Source: CAYMLL01 sp964390645 (GTDB lineage: Bacteria > Planctomycetota > UBA8108). From it: a stretch of DNA of 8,553 nucleotides. The stretch covers positions 1-8,553 of the forward strand of contig CAYMLL010000311.1 of NCBI GenBank assembly GCA_964390645.1. Direction: 5' to 3'. The translations under genes and the position numbers were made by a program. This document shows positions 1 to 7,119 of this stretch, in pieces. The stretch's first letter is position 1. Every line of letters starts with the position of its first letter. A model generated the notes under the pieces. That model made no database searches, was not told the DNA's origin, and was given only the letters and a program-made list of their open reading frames with translations.

Positions 1-16
1 CAGAACGAGCAGAGGC

Positions 17-1414
17 ATGAACCACCTTCCACGATCGTCCCCGGTCGTCGTCCTTCTCCTCGCCATCTCGTCGTCCCTCCTGGCGACCGACGCGGACTCG
101 CGTCCGCCGAACGTCGTGCTGATCATCTCCGACGACCAGGCCTGGACCGACTACGGCTTCATGGGTCACCCCGTCATCAAGACGCCGCGGATCGACCGGC
201 TGAGCAAGGAGAGCGCGCTCTTCGTTCGCGGCTACGTGCCGACCGCACTGTGCCGGCCTTCGCTGTCGACGATCATCACCGGGCTGCACGCCCACGAGCA
301 CGGGATCGTCGGCAACGACATCAAGCTGCCCGCGGGAGCGCGCCGCCGCAAGCCGCGATGGCGACGCGCCGGCGACGCGGAGTACCTCGCCCGGTGCGAC
401 CGGCTGATCGGCAAGATCGAGCGCGTGCCGACTCTCCCCCGCCTGCTGGCGAAGAAGGGCTTCGTCAGCCACCAGAGCGGAAAGTGGTGGGAAGGGAACT
501 TCGCACGCGGCGGCTTCACCGCCGGCATGACGCACGGCGACCCGAACCGCGGCGGCCGCCACGGCGACGCGGGATTGAAGATCGGTCGCTCCGGCATGAA
601 GCCGGTCACCGACTTCATCGATGCAGCCGGCGACAAGCCCTTCTTCATCTGGTACGCGCCGTTTCTGCCCCACACCCCGCACAATCCTCCCGGGCGCCTG
701 CTCGAGAAGTACACCGCGCCCGGCCGACCGCTCGCGCTCGCGAAGTACTACGCCATGTGCGAGTGGTTCGACGAGACCTGCGGCGAGCTCCTCGACCACA
801 TCGACAGGAGCGGCCGGCGCGACACCACGCTCGTCGCCTTCGTGGCCGACAACGGCTGGCAGCAGCGCTCGCGAGAGTCGAAGGTGCCCGCCGGCTGGCC
901 GCAGAGCTACCTGCCGAGGTCGAAGCTCTCACCCCACGCGCGCGGGGTGCGCACGCCGATCCTGCTGCGCTGGCCCGGCAAGATCCGCCCGCGACGCGAC
1001 ACGGAGACGCTCGTCAGCTCCATCGACCTGGCACCGACCATCCTCGCGGCCTGCGGCCTGCCGCCGAGCCCGCGGATGACCGGCATCAACCTGCTGCCCG
1101 TCTGCGCCGGAGAGAACCCGTCGCGCACGGCGATCTTCGGGGAGCTCTTCGCTCACGATATTCCCGACATCGAAGACCCGTCGCGGTCGCTGCGCTACCG
1201 CTGGGTGGTCGAGGACCGCTGGAAGCTGATCATCAACGAGGACGGCGAGCTCAACCGCTACCGCGTCACCCTGCAGCCCGTCGCGAAGAGCCCGCAGCTC
1301 TACGATCTCGCCCGGGATCCCTTCGAGGAGACGAACGTCGCGGACGACAACGCCGAGGTCGTCAAGCGGCTGAAGAAGCAGCTCGACGGCTGGTGGAACC
1401 CGCGGGGAAGCTGA
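17..1414 (+). CDS. Exported sulfatase-superfamily hydrolase with atypical active site
   Basis: This 465-residue protein belongs to the sulfatase (alkaline-phosphatase-like) superfamily, whose members hydrolyse sulfate or phosphate esters. A hydrophobic signal peptide covers about residues 9-24 with cleavage likely near 24-28, so it should act outside the cytoplasm. Visible motifs are the metal-binding start NVVLIISDDQ (D39, D40), the nucleophile region LCRPSLSTIITG (C79), K156 in GKWW, PHTPH (H219, H222) and ADNG (D278, N279). The usual sulfatase signature is C-x-P-S-R; here the arginine is leucine (L83), and the histidine expected after GKW is tryptophan (W158). The length is normal for the family, and the fold looks intact through the C-terminal LYDLARDPFEETN segment. 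The ATG at 17 is preceded by a purine-rich AGAGG at 11-15 and gives a proper signal peptide. It converges on the DUF1501 gene. Sulfatase-superfamily membership is secure; the substrate, and whether it is a true formylglycine sulfatase, are not known. Confidence 0.9.
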   Translation: MNHLPRSSPVVVLLLAISSSLLATDADSRPPNVVLIISDDQAWTDYGFMGHPVIKTPRIDRLSKESALFVRGYVPTALCRPSLSTIITGLHAHEHGIVGNDIKLPAGARRRKPRWRRAGDAEYLARCDRLIGKIERVPTLPRLLAKKGFVSHQSGKWWEGNFARGGFTAGMTHGDPNRGGRHGDAGLKIGRSGMKPVTDFIDAAGDKPFFIWYAPFLPHTPHNPPGRLLEKYTAPGRPLALAKYYAMCEWFDETCGELLDHIDRSGRRDTTLVAFVADNGWQQRSRESKVPAGWPQSYLPRSKLSPHARGVRTPILLRWPGKIRPRRDTETLVSSIDLAPTILAACGLPPSPRMTGINLLPVCAGENPSRTAIFGELFAHDIPDIEDPSRSLRYRWVVEDRWKLIINEDGELNRYRVTLQPVAKSPQLYDLARDPFEETNVADDNAEVVKRLKKQLDGWWNPRGS

Positions 1415-1448
1415 ACCCCGGCTCCAGCGCCGACAGCCCCACCGGCGA

Positions 1449-1479
1449 GCCCCGGCTCCGCGCCGGCAGCACCCGGGGC
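1449..1479. terminator. GC-rich hairpin between convergent genes, possible bidirectional terminator
   Basis: The 111-base gap between the sulfatase stop and the DUF1501 stop contains a perfect 7-bp stem, GCCCCGG (1449-1455) pairing with CCGGGGC (1473-1479), around a 17-base loop. An alternative overlapping stem pairs CCGGCG (1442-1447) with CGCCGG (1461-1466). The position between two converging genes fits a shared terminator. Neither side has a T run, and in DNA this GC-rich such stems arise readily by chance, so the call is weak. Confidence 0.3.
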
Positions 1480-1525
1480 CGCGAGGTCCGCGCGCTGCAT
1501 GCCGTCGGATGCCGCTCCCGCGAGC

Positions 1526-2920
1526 TCACGCGACGATGTCGTGCACGACATCCCCGTGAACGTCGGTGAGCCGGAAGTCGCGACCGGCGTAGCGATACGT
1601 CAGCTTCTCGTGGTCGAAGCCGAGGAGGTGGAGCATCGTCGCGTGCAGGTCGTGCACGTGGACCGGCTTCTCGACTGCGCGGAAGCCGAACTCGTCCGTC
1701 GCCCCGTGCACGTATCCGCCCTTGACACCGCCACCCGCGAGCCAGCACGTGAAGCCGTAGTGGTTGTGGTCGCGCCCGTTGAGCGCCGGATACTCCGCCA
1801 CCGGGGTGCGACCGAACTCGCCGCCCCACAGGACGAGCGTCGTGTCGAGAAGCCCGCGCTGCTTGAGGTCGGTCAGGAACGCGGCGATCGCGCCGTCCCA
1901 TCCCCGCGCCAGGTTGCGGTGGTTCGTCTCGAGCTTGTCGTGGTTGTCCCAGGGCTGTCCACCGCCGCTCCACACCTGGATGAAGCGGACCCCTCGCTCC
2001 AGGAGCCGTCGCGTGATCAGCAGCTGACGCCCGTGGACCCCGTCGCCGTAGGCCTCGCGCATCGACTTCGGCTCGAGACCGAGGTCGAAGGCGTCCGCCG
2101 CCTCCGTCTGCATGCGGAACGCCAGCTCGAAGGACTGGATCCTCGCGTCGAGCGCGTCGTCGCCGGGACGCTCCCGACGGTGCAGCGCGTTGAGCCGCTG
2201 CACGAGGTCGAGCTGCTCACGCTGCTCGCGGCCCGAGAGCCGGCCGTTGCGGATGTGGGCGATCAGCTTGCTGACCTCGCTGTGCTTCGTGTCGACGTAG
2301 GTGCCCTGGTACTCGCCCGGCAGAAACGACGAGCGCCAGTTCCTGGTCGCGACGATCGGGTACCCGCCCGGACACATGACGATGAAACCGGGAAGATTGC
2401 GGTTCGGCGAGCCGAGACCGTAGGTCACCCAGGAGCCGAAGCTCGGCCGCGGCAGACGCCCGTCACCGCAGTTCATCAGCATCAGCGACGGCTCGTGATT
2501 CGGCACGTCCGCGTGCATCGAGCGGATCACGCAGATCTCATCGATCAGGCCGGCGGTCTTCTCGAAGAGCTCGCTGACCGGAGTCCCGCTCCCCCCGTGG
2601 CGACGAAAGAGGAAGGGGGATCGCATCGCGTGGCCGGTGCGACGCTCGGTGCGGAAGTTGTTGAAAGGGAGCCTCTCGCCGTGGTGCGCATCGAGCGCCG
2701 GCTTGGGGTCGAAGGTGTCGACGTGCGACGGCCCGCCGTTCATGAAGAGGTGGACGACCTGACGCGCCCTGGGCGCGAAGTGAGGGCCGCGCTGCGCGGC
2801 GATCGCCTGCGAGTCGTCGAGCACCCCCGCGAGCCCGAGCACGCCGAGCCCGGTGCCGCAGCGCTCGAGCAGCTGCCGCCGCGAAAGAAAGGGGCGATCG
2901 TCGGGTCGATGGGACTGCAT
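1526..2920 (-). CDS. DUF1501 protein with twin-arginine signal, second gene of the DUF1553-DUF1501 operon
   Basis: The 464-residue product is a DUF1501 (PF07394) protein, an uncharacterised family related to the alkaline-phosphatase/sulfatase superfamily. The N-terminus has a twin-arginine motif SRRQLLE (residues 13-19) followed by a hydrophobic stretch of about residues 22-34, predicting Tat export. Family motifs are MNGGPSHVDTFDPKP (60-74), MHADVPNHEPS (135-145), WGGEFGRTP (365-373) and GRDHNHYG (382-389). H66, D68, D71, E368, D384 and H385 are candidate metal-site residues by analogy with the superfamily. The same frame stays open about 330 codons upstream, but that part overlaps the neighbouring gene in another frame and has no family resemblance. 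The ATG at 2920 gives the Tat signal and shares one base with the upstream stop (TGATG). No Shine-Dalgarno is visible, so translation probably depends on coupling. The fold is confidently assigned; the biochemical activity is unknown. Confidence 0.93.
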   Translation of the reverse strand: MQSHRPDDRPFLSRRQLLERCGTGLGVLGLAGVLDDSQAIAAQRGPHFAPRARQVVHLFMNGGPSHVDTFDPKPALDAHHGERLPFNNFRTERRTGHAMRSPFLFRRHGGSGTPVSELFEKTAGLIDEICVIRSMHADVPNHEPSLMLMNCGDGRLPRPSFGSWVTYGLGSPNRNLPGFIVMCPGGYPIVATRNWRSSFLPGEYQGTYVDTKHSEVSKLIAHIRNGRLSGREQREQLDLVQRLNALHRRERPGDDALDARIQSFELAFRMQTEAADAFDLGLEPKSMREAYGDGVHGRQLLITRRLLERGVRFIQVWSGGGQPWDNHDKLETNHRNLARGWDGAIAAFLTDLKQRGLLDTTLVLWGGEFGRTPVAEYPALNGRDHNHYGFTCWLAGGGVKGGYVHGATDEFGFRAVEKPVHVHDLHATMLHLLGFDHEKLTYRYAGRDFRLTDVHGDVVHDIVA

Positions 2921-5391
2921 CAGTCGGTGAACACCAGCTCGTTGGTCATCAGCAGAGCGTGCACGTAGCGCTCCCAGGCCTGCCCGGGCTTCGCCTTCGA
3001 GCTCTCGATGTAGCTCGTCGCCAGCCCCACCTCCTCCGCGCTCGGCGCGCGAGCGAAGAGTCGCCGGAACAGACCCCGGACGCGCTCCGATGTCGAGCGA
3101 TCCGGTCGACTGCCGGGCGCCGCCGCCAGCCTCTTCGCGCAGCCCGCGACGAACTCGCTGTTCATCAGGAAGAGCGCCTGCGGCGCGATGGTCGTGCGGT
3201 CGCGCCCGGGGCTCGTCGCCGCCGGGTCGGGGAAGTCGTGAACACGCAGCAGGCTCGGCAGGTCCATGCGGTCGACGAAGGCGTAGACGGCGCGCCGCGT
3301 CGGCAGGCCGTCGCCGAGGTTCCCCGGCGGGCCGCCGAGCCGCCGCTCGAGCCCGCCCGACACCGCGCTCAGGGAGTCGCGCTGCGCCTCGAAGTCGAGC
3401 CGACGACGCGGAAACCTCCACAGCAGCCGGTTCCGCGGGTCGACGCGTTCGGCCCGCTCGACAGCCCCGGACGCGACGCTCGACTGGCGACTGACCGAGG
3501 ACAGCAGGATGCGCCGGTGAAGCCGCTTGATCGACCAGCCGTCCTCGACGAAGCGCGACGCGAGATGGTCGAGAAGCCCGGGGTGCGACGGCGCCTCGCC
3601 GCGCAGGCCGAAGTCGCTCGAGGTGCCGACGATCCCGACGCCGAAGTGATGCTGCCAGATACGGTTGACGATCACCCGGGCGGTCAACGGGTTCCCGGGC
3701 GAGGCGATCGCGCGTGCGAGCTCGAGGCGACCGCTGCCGTCGACGAAGGGCTCTCGCCGGGCGCCCGCGATCGCGCCGAGAAACCGCCGTGGCACGCGCT
3801 TGCCGGCGCGGTTCGGTCTGCCCCGCACGAAGACCCGGGGCTCGTAGACCTCGGCGGAGTCGACGAGCACCATCGCGCGAGGCGGGGCCGCCTCGCCCTC
3901 GCGGCTCCACGTCTCGATCTCTCCGCGCAGCGTCCTGTACTCACCCAGGCTCGCCCGGTCCGGGAGGGGCGCCAGAAAGCCCCAGCCGAAGTACTCGGGA
4001 ATCACCGGCGGCGAGCCCGGCGCGTGAAACACACGGCGCAGCGCCTCCTCGTCGGCGTCGTCGAGACCACCCGGAGGCGGAGCGCCCCGCGCGCGCGCGT
4101 CCGCCAGAAGCGACTGCCATCTCGTCTCGACGCGAGCGAGCGCCTCGCCGTACCGGCTGGCGACGTCCGCCATCGATCCCGGCACGTCGCGCTCGAAGGC
4201 GGCGCGCACGAGCGGGTGCACGTCGATCGCCGCCGCGCCGGTCTGCTTGCCCGCGCCGAGCAGCCCGCGGCAGACGCTCTCGACGTCCGCGTCGGCGACC
4301 CCGAGAAGCTCGTGCCAGAGGGTCCAGACGGGGTCCTCGCCGCGCCGCGCCCTCCTCAGGTAGGCCTCCCAGCGATGGACCAGGTACGGATTCAGCCCGC
4401 CCGACTCGGCCAGCAGCATGAAGTCGTCCGTGACCGGCTGCCCCTTCTTCGCGTGCACGGCGAGGAGATATTCCCGGACCCGCGTGCGGGCGCCCTCGGC
4501 GATCTTCTCGCGAGTCCTGGTGATGAAGTCGTCGAAGCTCCTGACCCGCTTCTGGAGCTCGACGTCGAACTCGCGGTAGCCGTCCGTCCGCGGAGCGGGC
4601 TCGAAGAGAGGACGGAGGGTCGGCTCGTCGCAGCTGCGAAAGATGCCGTAGAGCGAGTAGTAGTCCTCCGTCGGGATCGGGTCGTACTTGTGGTCGTGGC
4701 AGCGCGCACAGGTGACCGTCAGCCCCATCAGACCACGCGTGACGACGTCGATGCGGTCGTCGAGCACGTCGTGGAGGTTGTTCATGAAGCGCCCGCCCAG
4801 GGTCAGGAAGCCCATCGCCGCGAGCGCGCCTCGATCGTCGCCGAGATCGAGCCGGTCGGCCGCGAGCTGCTCGAGGATGAAGCGATCGTAGGGCAGGTCG
4901 CTGTTGAACGAGCCGATGACCCGGTCGCGGTAGGTGTAAGACCACGGGAACTTCTTGTCCTCGAAGAAGACGTAGCCCTTGTTGTCTGCGTAGCGCGCGA
5001 CGTCTAGCCAGTGACGTCCCCAACGCTCACCGTGATGCGCCGAGGCGAGCAGCCGATCGACGACCTTCTCGAACGCGTCCGGCTCACCGTCCGACTCGAA
5101 GGCGTCGAGCTCCTCGACCGTCGGGGGCAGGCCGATCAGGTCGAAGGTCACGCGTCGCAGCCAGGCGCCACGCGTCGCCGGCGGGCTCGCGGCGAGACCC
5201 TCACGCTCCAGGCGAGCGAGGATGAAGGCATCGATCGCGGTGCGACCCCACTCCTCGTGCGCGACGTCCGGAGTCGCCACGTCGACCACGGGCCGGAAGG
5301 CCCAGTGATCGCCGGCGATCCCGTGGGGTCCGACGAGGATCGTGGCGAGATTCCACAGGATCGGTACGAGGAATCGTCCCGGCTTGTCCAT
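2920..5391 (-). CDS. DUF1549/DUF1553 (PSCyt2-PSD1) protein, first gene of the operon with DUF1501
   Basis: The 823-residue protein has the planctomycete architecture DUF1549 (PSCyt2, about residues 45-255) then DUF1553 (PSD1, about 540-800). A hydrophobic segment at about residues 7-20 suggests export. Recognisable motifs are HWAFRP (29-34), RRVTFDLIGLPPT (79-91), ERWGRHWLDVARYAD (122-136), CARCHDHKYDPI starting at C228, NRIWQHHFG (576-584), then APSHPGLLD, the RDSL segment and a C-terminal LLMTNELVF. C228-x-x-C231-H232 has the form of a c-type heme site, though heme binding is unproven for this family. The separate N-terminal cytochrome domain (PSCyt1) found in many longer relatives is absent. 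The ATG at 5391 gives the signal segment, with GGAGG about 15 bases upstream, a rather long spacing. The frame continues open far upstream, antisense to the second DUF1501 gene; I treat that as spurious. It is coupled to the downstream DUF1501 gene, the usual partner of this family. Function is unknown; the two proteins may act together outside the cytoplasm. Confidence 0.92.
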   Translation of the reverse strand: MDKPGRFLVPILWNLATILVGPHGIAGDHWAFRPVVDVATPDVAHEEWGRTAIDAFILARLEREGLAASPPATRGAWLRRVTFDLIGLPPTVEELDAFESDGEPDAFEKVVDRLLASAHHGERWGRHWLDVARYADNKGYVFFEDKKFPWSYTYRDRVIGSFNSDLPYDRFILEQLAADRLDLGDDRGALAAMGFLTLGGRFMNNLHDVLDDRIDVVTRGLMGLTVTCARCHDHKYDPIPTEDYYSLYGIFRSCDEPTLRPLFEPAPRTDGYREFDVELQKRVRSFDDFITRTREKIAEGARTRVREYLLAVHAKKGQPVTDDFMLLAESGGLNPYLVHRWEAYLRRARRGEDPVWTLWHELLGVADADVESVCRGLLGAGKQTGAAAIDVHPLVRAAFERDVPGSMADVASRYGEALARVETRWQSLLADARARGAPPPGGLDDADEEALRRVFHAPGSPPVIPEYFGWGFLAPLPDRASLGEYRTLRGEIETWSREGEAAPPRAMVLVDSAEVYEPRVFVRGRPNRAGKRVPRRFLGAIAGARREPFVDGSGRLELARAIASPGNPLTARVIVNRIWQHHFGVGIVGTSSDFGLRGEAPSHPGLLDHLASRFVEDGWSIKRLHRRILLSSVSRQSSVASGAVERAERVDPRNRLLWRFPRRRLDFEAQRDSLSAVSGGLERRLGGPPGNLGDGLPTRRAVYAFVDRMDLPSLLRVHDFPDPAATSPGRDRTTIAPQALFLMNSEFVAGCAKRLAAAPGSRPDRSTSERVRGLFRRLFARAPSAEEVGLATSYIESSKAKPGQAWERYVHALLMTNELVFTD

Positions 5392-5418
5392 GCGAGCGCA
5401 GCTGAGCCTCCGGACAGG

Positions 5419-5424
5419 ATTGTA
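5419..5424 (-). promoter_or_regulatory. Possible -10 box for the DUF1553-DUF1501 operon
   Basis: On the minus strand this reads TACAAT, five of six matches to the sigma-70 -10 consensus. It lies 27 bases upstream of the ATG at 5391 with GGAGG between them. The -35 candidate is weak: CTGCAA, three of six matches at 18-base spacing. The match stands out in very GC-rich DNA, but promoter rules in this lineage are uncertain. Confidence 0.35.
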
Positions 5425-5436
5425 CCCGACGTCGGG
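5425..5436. promoter_or_regulatory. Perfect 12-bp palindrome, possible operator
   Basis: CCCGACGTCGGG is a perfect inverted repeat lying directly against the minus-strand TACAAT box, in the spacer toward the -35 position. A dimeric repressor bound there would block the operon promoter. Palindromes of this length are expected about twice by chance in a window of this size, so only the position makes it notable. Confidence 0.25.
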
Positions 5437-5647
5437 CCCTGGTTGCAGAAGCACGCGACAGCACAGACGGCGGTCCACGGGCGCAGACCGGAAAGGTCCG
5501 GGGTCGACACGAGCCTCCAGGCGGGGCTGCTCCGTCTCATCTCCCACCGGGCGACCGTTCATACCTCGCACGCTTGACTTCTGATGATCGCGGCCGGATC
5601 CTGGAGTCGCTCGCTCCGTGGCGGACGCGAGCCTGGCCGGAACCCGG

Positions 5648-7017
5648 ATGCGCGAGCCCATGCTGACACTCGGCGCCAGCCCCTTNNNNNNNNNNGTGGC
5701 GCGGGGGCCGGCGCGGCGCGCCGCCCCGACGCGATGAAGATCGGCGCGCTCGGCGTCGGCGGTCTCACCCTCGCCGACCTGCTCGCCGCCGAGGAGCGCG
5801 CGGGAATCCGCGCATCGAACCGGGCCGTCATCATGGTCTACATGGTCGGGGCGCCGCCCCACCAGGACATGTACGACCTCAAGATGGACGCGCCCGTCGG
5901 CATCCGCGGCCCCTTCAAGCCGATCCCGACGAAGGTGCCGGGCATCGAGATCTGCGAGCTGCTGCCGCGCACCGCGCGCATCATGGACAAGCTCGTGCCG
6001 CTGCGCTCCGTGTACGGATCTCCGAACGGCGCTCACGACTCGTACATCTGCTACACCGGTCGACCGAAGCCGAACGCGCCGCGCGGCGGCTGGCCGAGCG
6101 TCGGCTCGACCGTCGCGGACGTGCTCGGTCCGACGCGCCCCGCCGTGCCTCCCTTCGTCGGGCTGGCGCCGGACGCGGGCCATCCGCCGTACGGATCGCC
6201 CGGCCTGCCGGGCTTCCTCGGTCAGTCCCGTGCGGCCTTCCGTCCCGAGGGCGAGGTCGGCAAGGACATGGTCCTCGACGGCATGGACCTCGGTCGGCTC
6301 GACGAGCGACGCTCGCTGCTGTCGTCCTTCGACCGCTTCCGCCGCCGGGTCGACGCCGGCGGCGTGCTCGAGGGGATGCACACGCTGCAGCAGCGCGCCA
6401 TGGACATCCTGACGTCGAGCCGGCTCGCGGCGGCCTTCGACCTCTCCCGAGAGGACCCTCGCACACTGGAACGCTACGGAGAGGGCGACCCGAAGAAGCA
6501 CGCCGACGGCGCCCCCCTGAACCTGCGGCACTTTCTGCTCGCCCGTCGTCTCGTCGAGGCGGGCTGTCGCGTCGTGACGCTGAACTTCGGCCGCTGGGAC
6601 TTCCACTCCGGCAACTTCAGCTCCCTGAAGAACAGGTACCTGCCGCTCTGGGACCAGGGCGTCACCGCGCTGATCGAGGACCTCCACGCGCGCGGGCTCG
6701 ACCAGGACGTCTCCGTCGTCCTGTGGGGCGAGTTCGGACGCACGCCGAAGATCAACAAGAACGCCGGCCGCGATCACTGGCCGCGCGTCGGCGGTGGCCT
6801 TCTCGCGGGCGGCGGCATGAGGACCGGCCAGGTGATCGGCGCGACCGACCGCCTCGGTGGCGAGCCCGTCGAGCGTCCCGTCCACTTCGGCGAGGTCGTC
6901 GCGACGCTCTACCACAACCTCGGCATCGACCCGAACACGACCACCGTCGAGGACCTGAACGGCCGACCGCGGGCGCTCGTGGACGGCTGGCAGCCGATGC
7001 CGGAGCTCGTCGGTTAG
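5648..7017 (+). CDS. Second DUF1501 protein, N-terminus interrupted by assembly gap
   Basis: From 5734 to the stop at 7015-7017 the sequence encodes a clear DUF1501 (PF07394) protein. It begins with the end of a signal region, MKIGALGVGGLTLADLL, then MVYMVGAPPHQDMYDLK (from 5833), WGEFGRTP (6724-6747), GRDHWP and GATDRLGGEP. H and D residues expected at the metal site are present. The true start is probably the ATG at 5648, which opens MREPMLTLGASPF, a typical leader for these proteins (the ATG at 5660 is the alternative). That frame is shifted by one base from the frame right of the ten N at 5686-5695, so the printed sequence does not translate straight through; the real gap length should leave remainder 2 on division by 3. 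The frame running from 5584 into the gap is low-complexity and not family-like. Just after the gap, RRPDAMKIG resembles a twin-arginine motif with one extra residue. The gene stands alone on its strand, without its own DUF1553 partner in view. Activity is unknown. Confidence 0.88.
5686..5695. other. Assembly gap (ten N)
   Basis: Ten undetermined bases interrupt the signal-peptide region of the second DUF1501 gene. The round number suggests a scaffolder placeholder, and the frame mismatch across it argues that ten is not the real length. The extremely GC-rich sequence on its right side (5696-5733) may also be unreliable. Confidence 0.97.
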
Positions 7018-7119
7018 CAGCCCGGGCCCGGATCGCACGACGAGAGCCGGCGGCCGCGACACGCTCCACCCGCCGCGGGGCGCCGTCGTCAGACGCCGTC
7101 GCCCGGAGCGACCCTCCCG
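7018..7119. other. Convergent intergenic spacer
   Basis: This 102-base spacer lies between the stops of the second DUF1501 gene and the amidase gene. It holds a 10-bp palindrome CCGGGCCCGG (7022-7031) just after the DUF1501 stop and a direct repeat of CGCCGTCG. No hairpin with a T run is visible, so I cannot name a terminator. Confidence 0.4.

Larger units (their letters stand above)
5392..5647. promoter_or_regulatory. Divergent intergenic region, no gene seen
   Basis: This 256-base stretch separates the minus-strand DUF1549/DUF1553 gene from the plus-strand DUF1501 gene, so it should hold promoters for both. I see no convincing coding sequence. It contains a TACAAT box for the minus strand, an adjacent 12-bp palindrome, a small perfect hairpin (CCGGA at 5488-5492 with TCCGG at 5497-5501), and a plus-strand TTGACT (5574-5579) that resembles a -35 box. 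The last has only a poor -10 candidate (GATCCT, 5597-5602) after it. Confidence 0.5.

Noticed and set aside
250..1569. 439-codon plus-strand frame overlapping the sulfatase gene
   Set aside because: It lies in a different frame of the sulfatase gene, is extremely Arg/Ala-rich, and has no recognisable domain.
2921..3910. Upstream extension of the minus-strand DUF1501 frame by 330 codons
   Set aside because: It overlaps the DUF1553 gene in another frame, is Arg/Ala-rich without motifs, and the Tat signal begins exactly at 2920.
1499..5007. Long plus-strand open frames (1499-2968 and 2959-5007)
   Set aside because: Both are antisense to well-recognised genes, with compositions rich in Arg, Val, Glu and Ala that mirror the opposite strand.
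5574..5602. TTGACT -35-like box for the second DUF1501 gene
   Set aside because: The best -10 at proper spacing (GATCCT) matches only three of six positions, so I did not list it as a separate promoter.
5584..5685. N-terminal 34 residues of the frame starting at 5584 as the true start of the second DUF1501 protein
   Set aside because: The residues are low-complexity and unlike the family; the neighbouring frame gives MREPMLTLGASPF, which fits.
5392..7062. Minus-strand frame open continuously from the DUF1553 gene to 7062, which would make a 1380-residue protein
   Set aside because: The upstream 556 codons run antisense to a clear DUF1501 gene and cross the N gap. They show no family motifs and precede a proper start and signal segment at 5391. 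This is a high-GC artefact.
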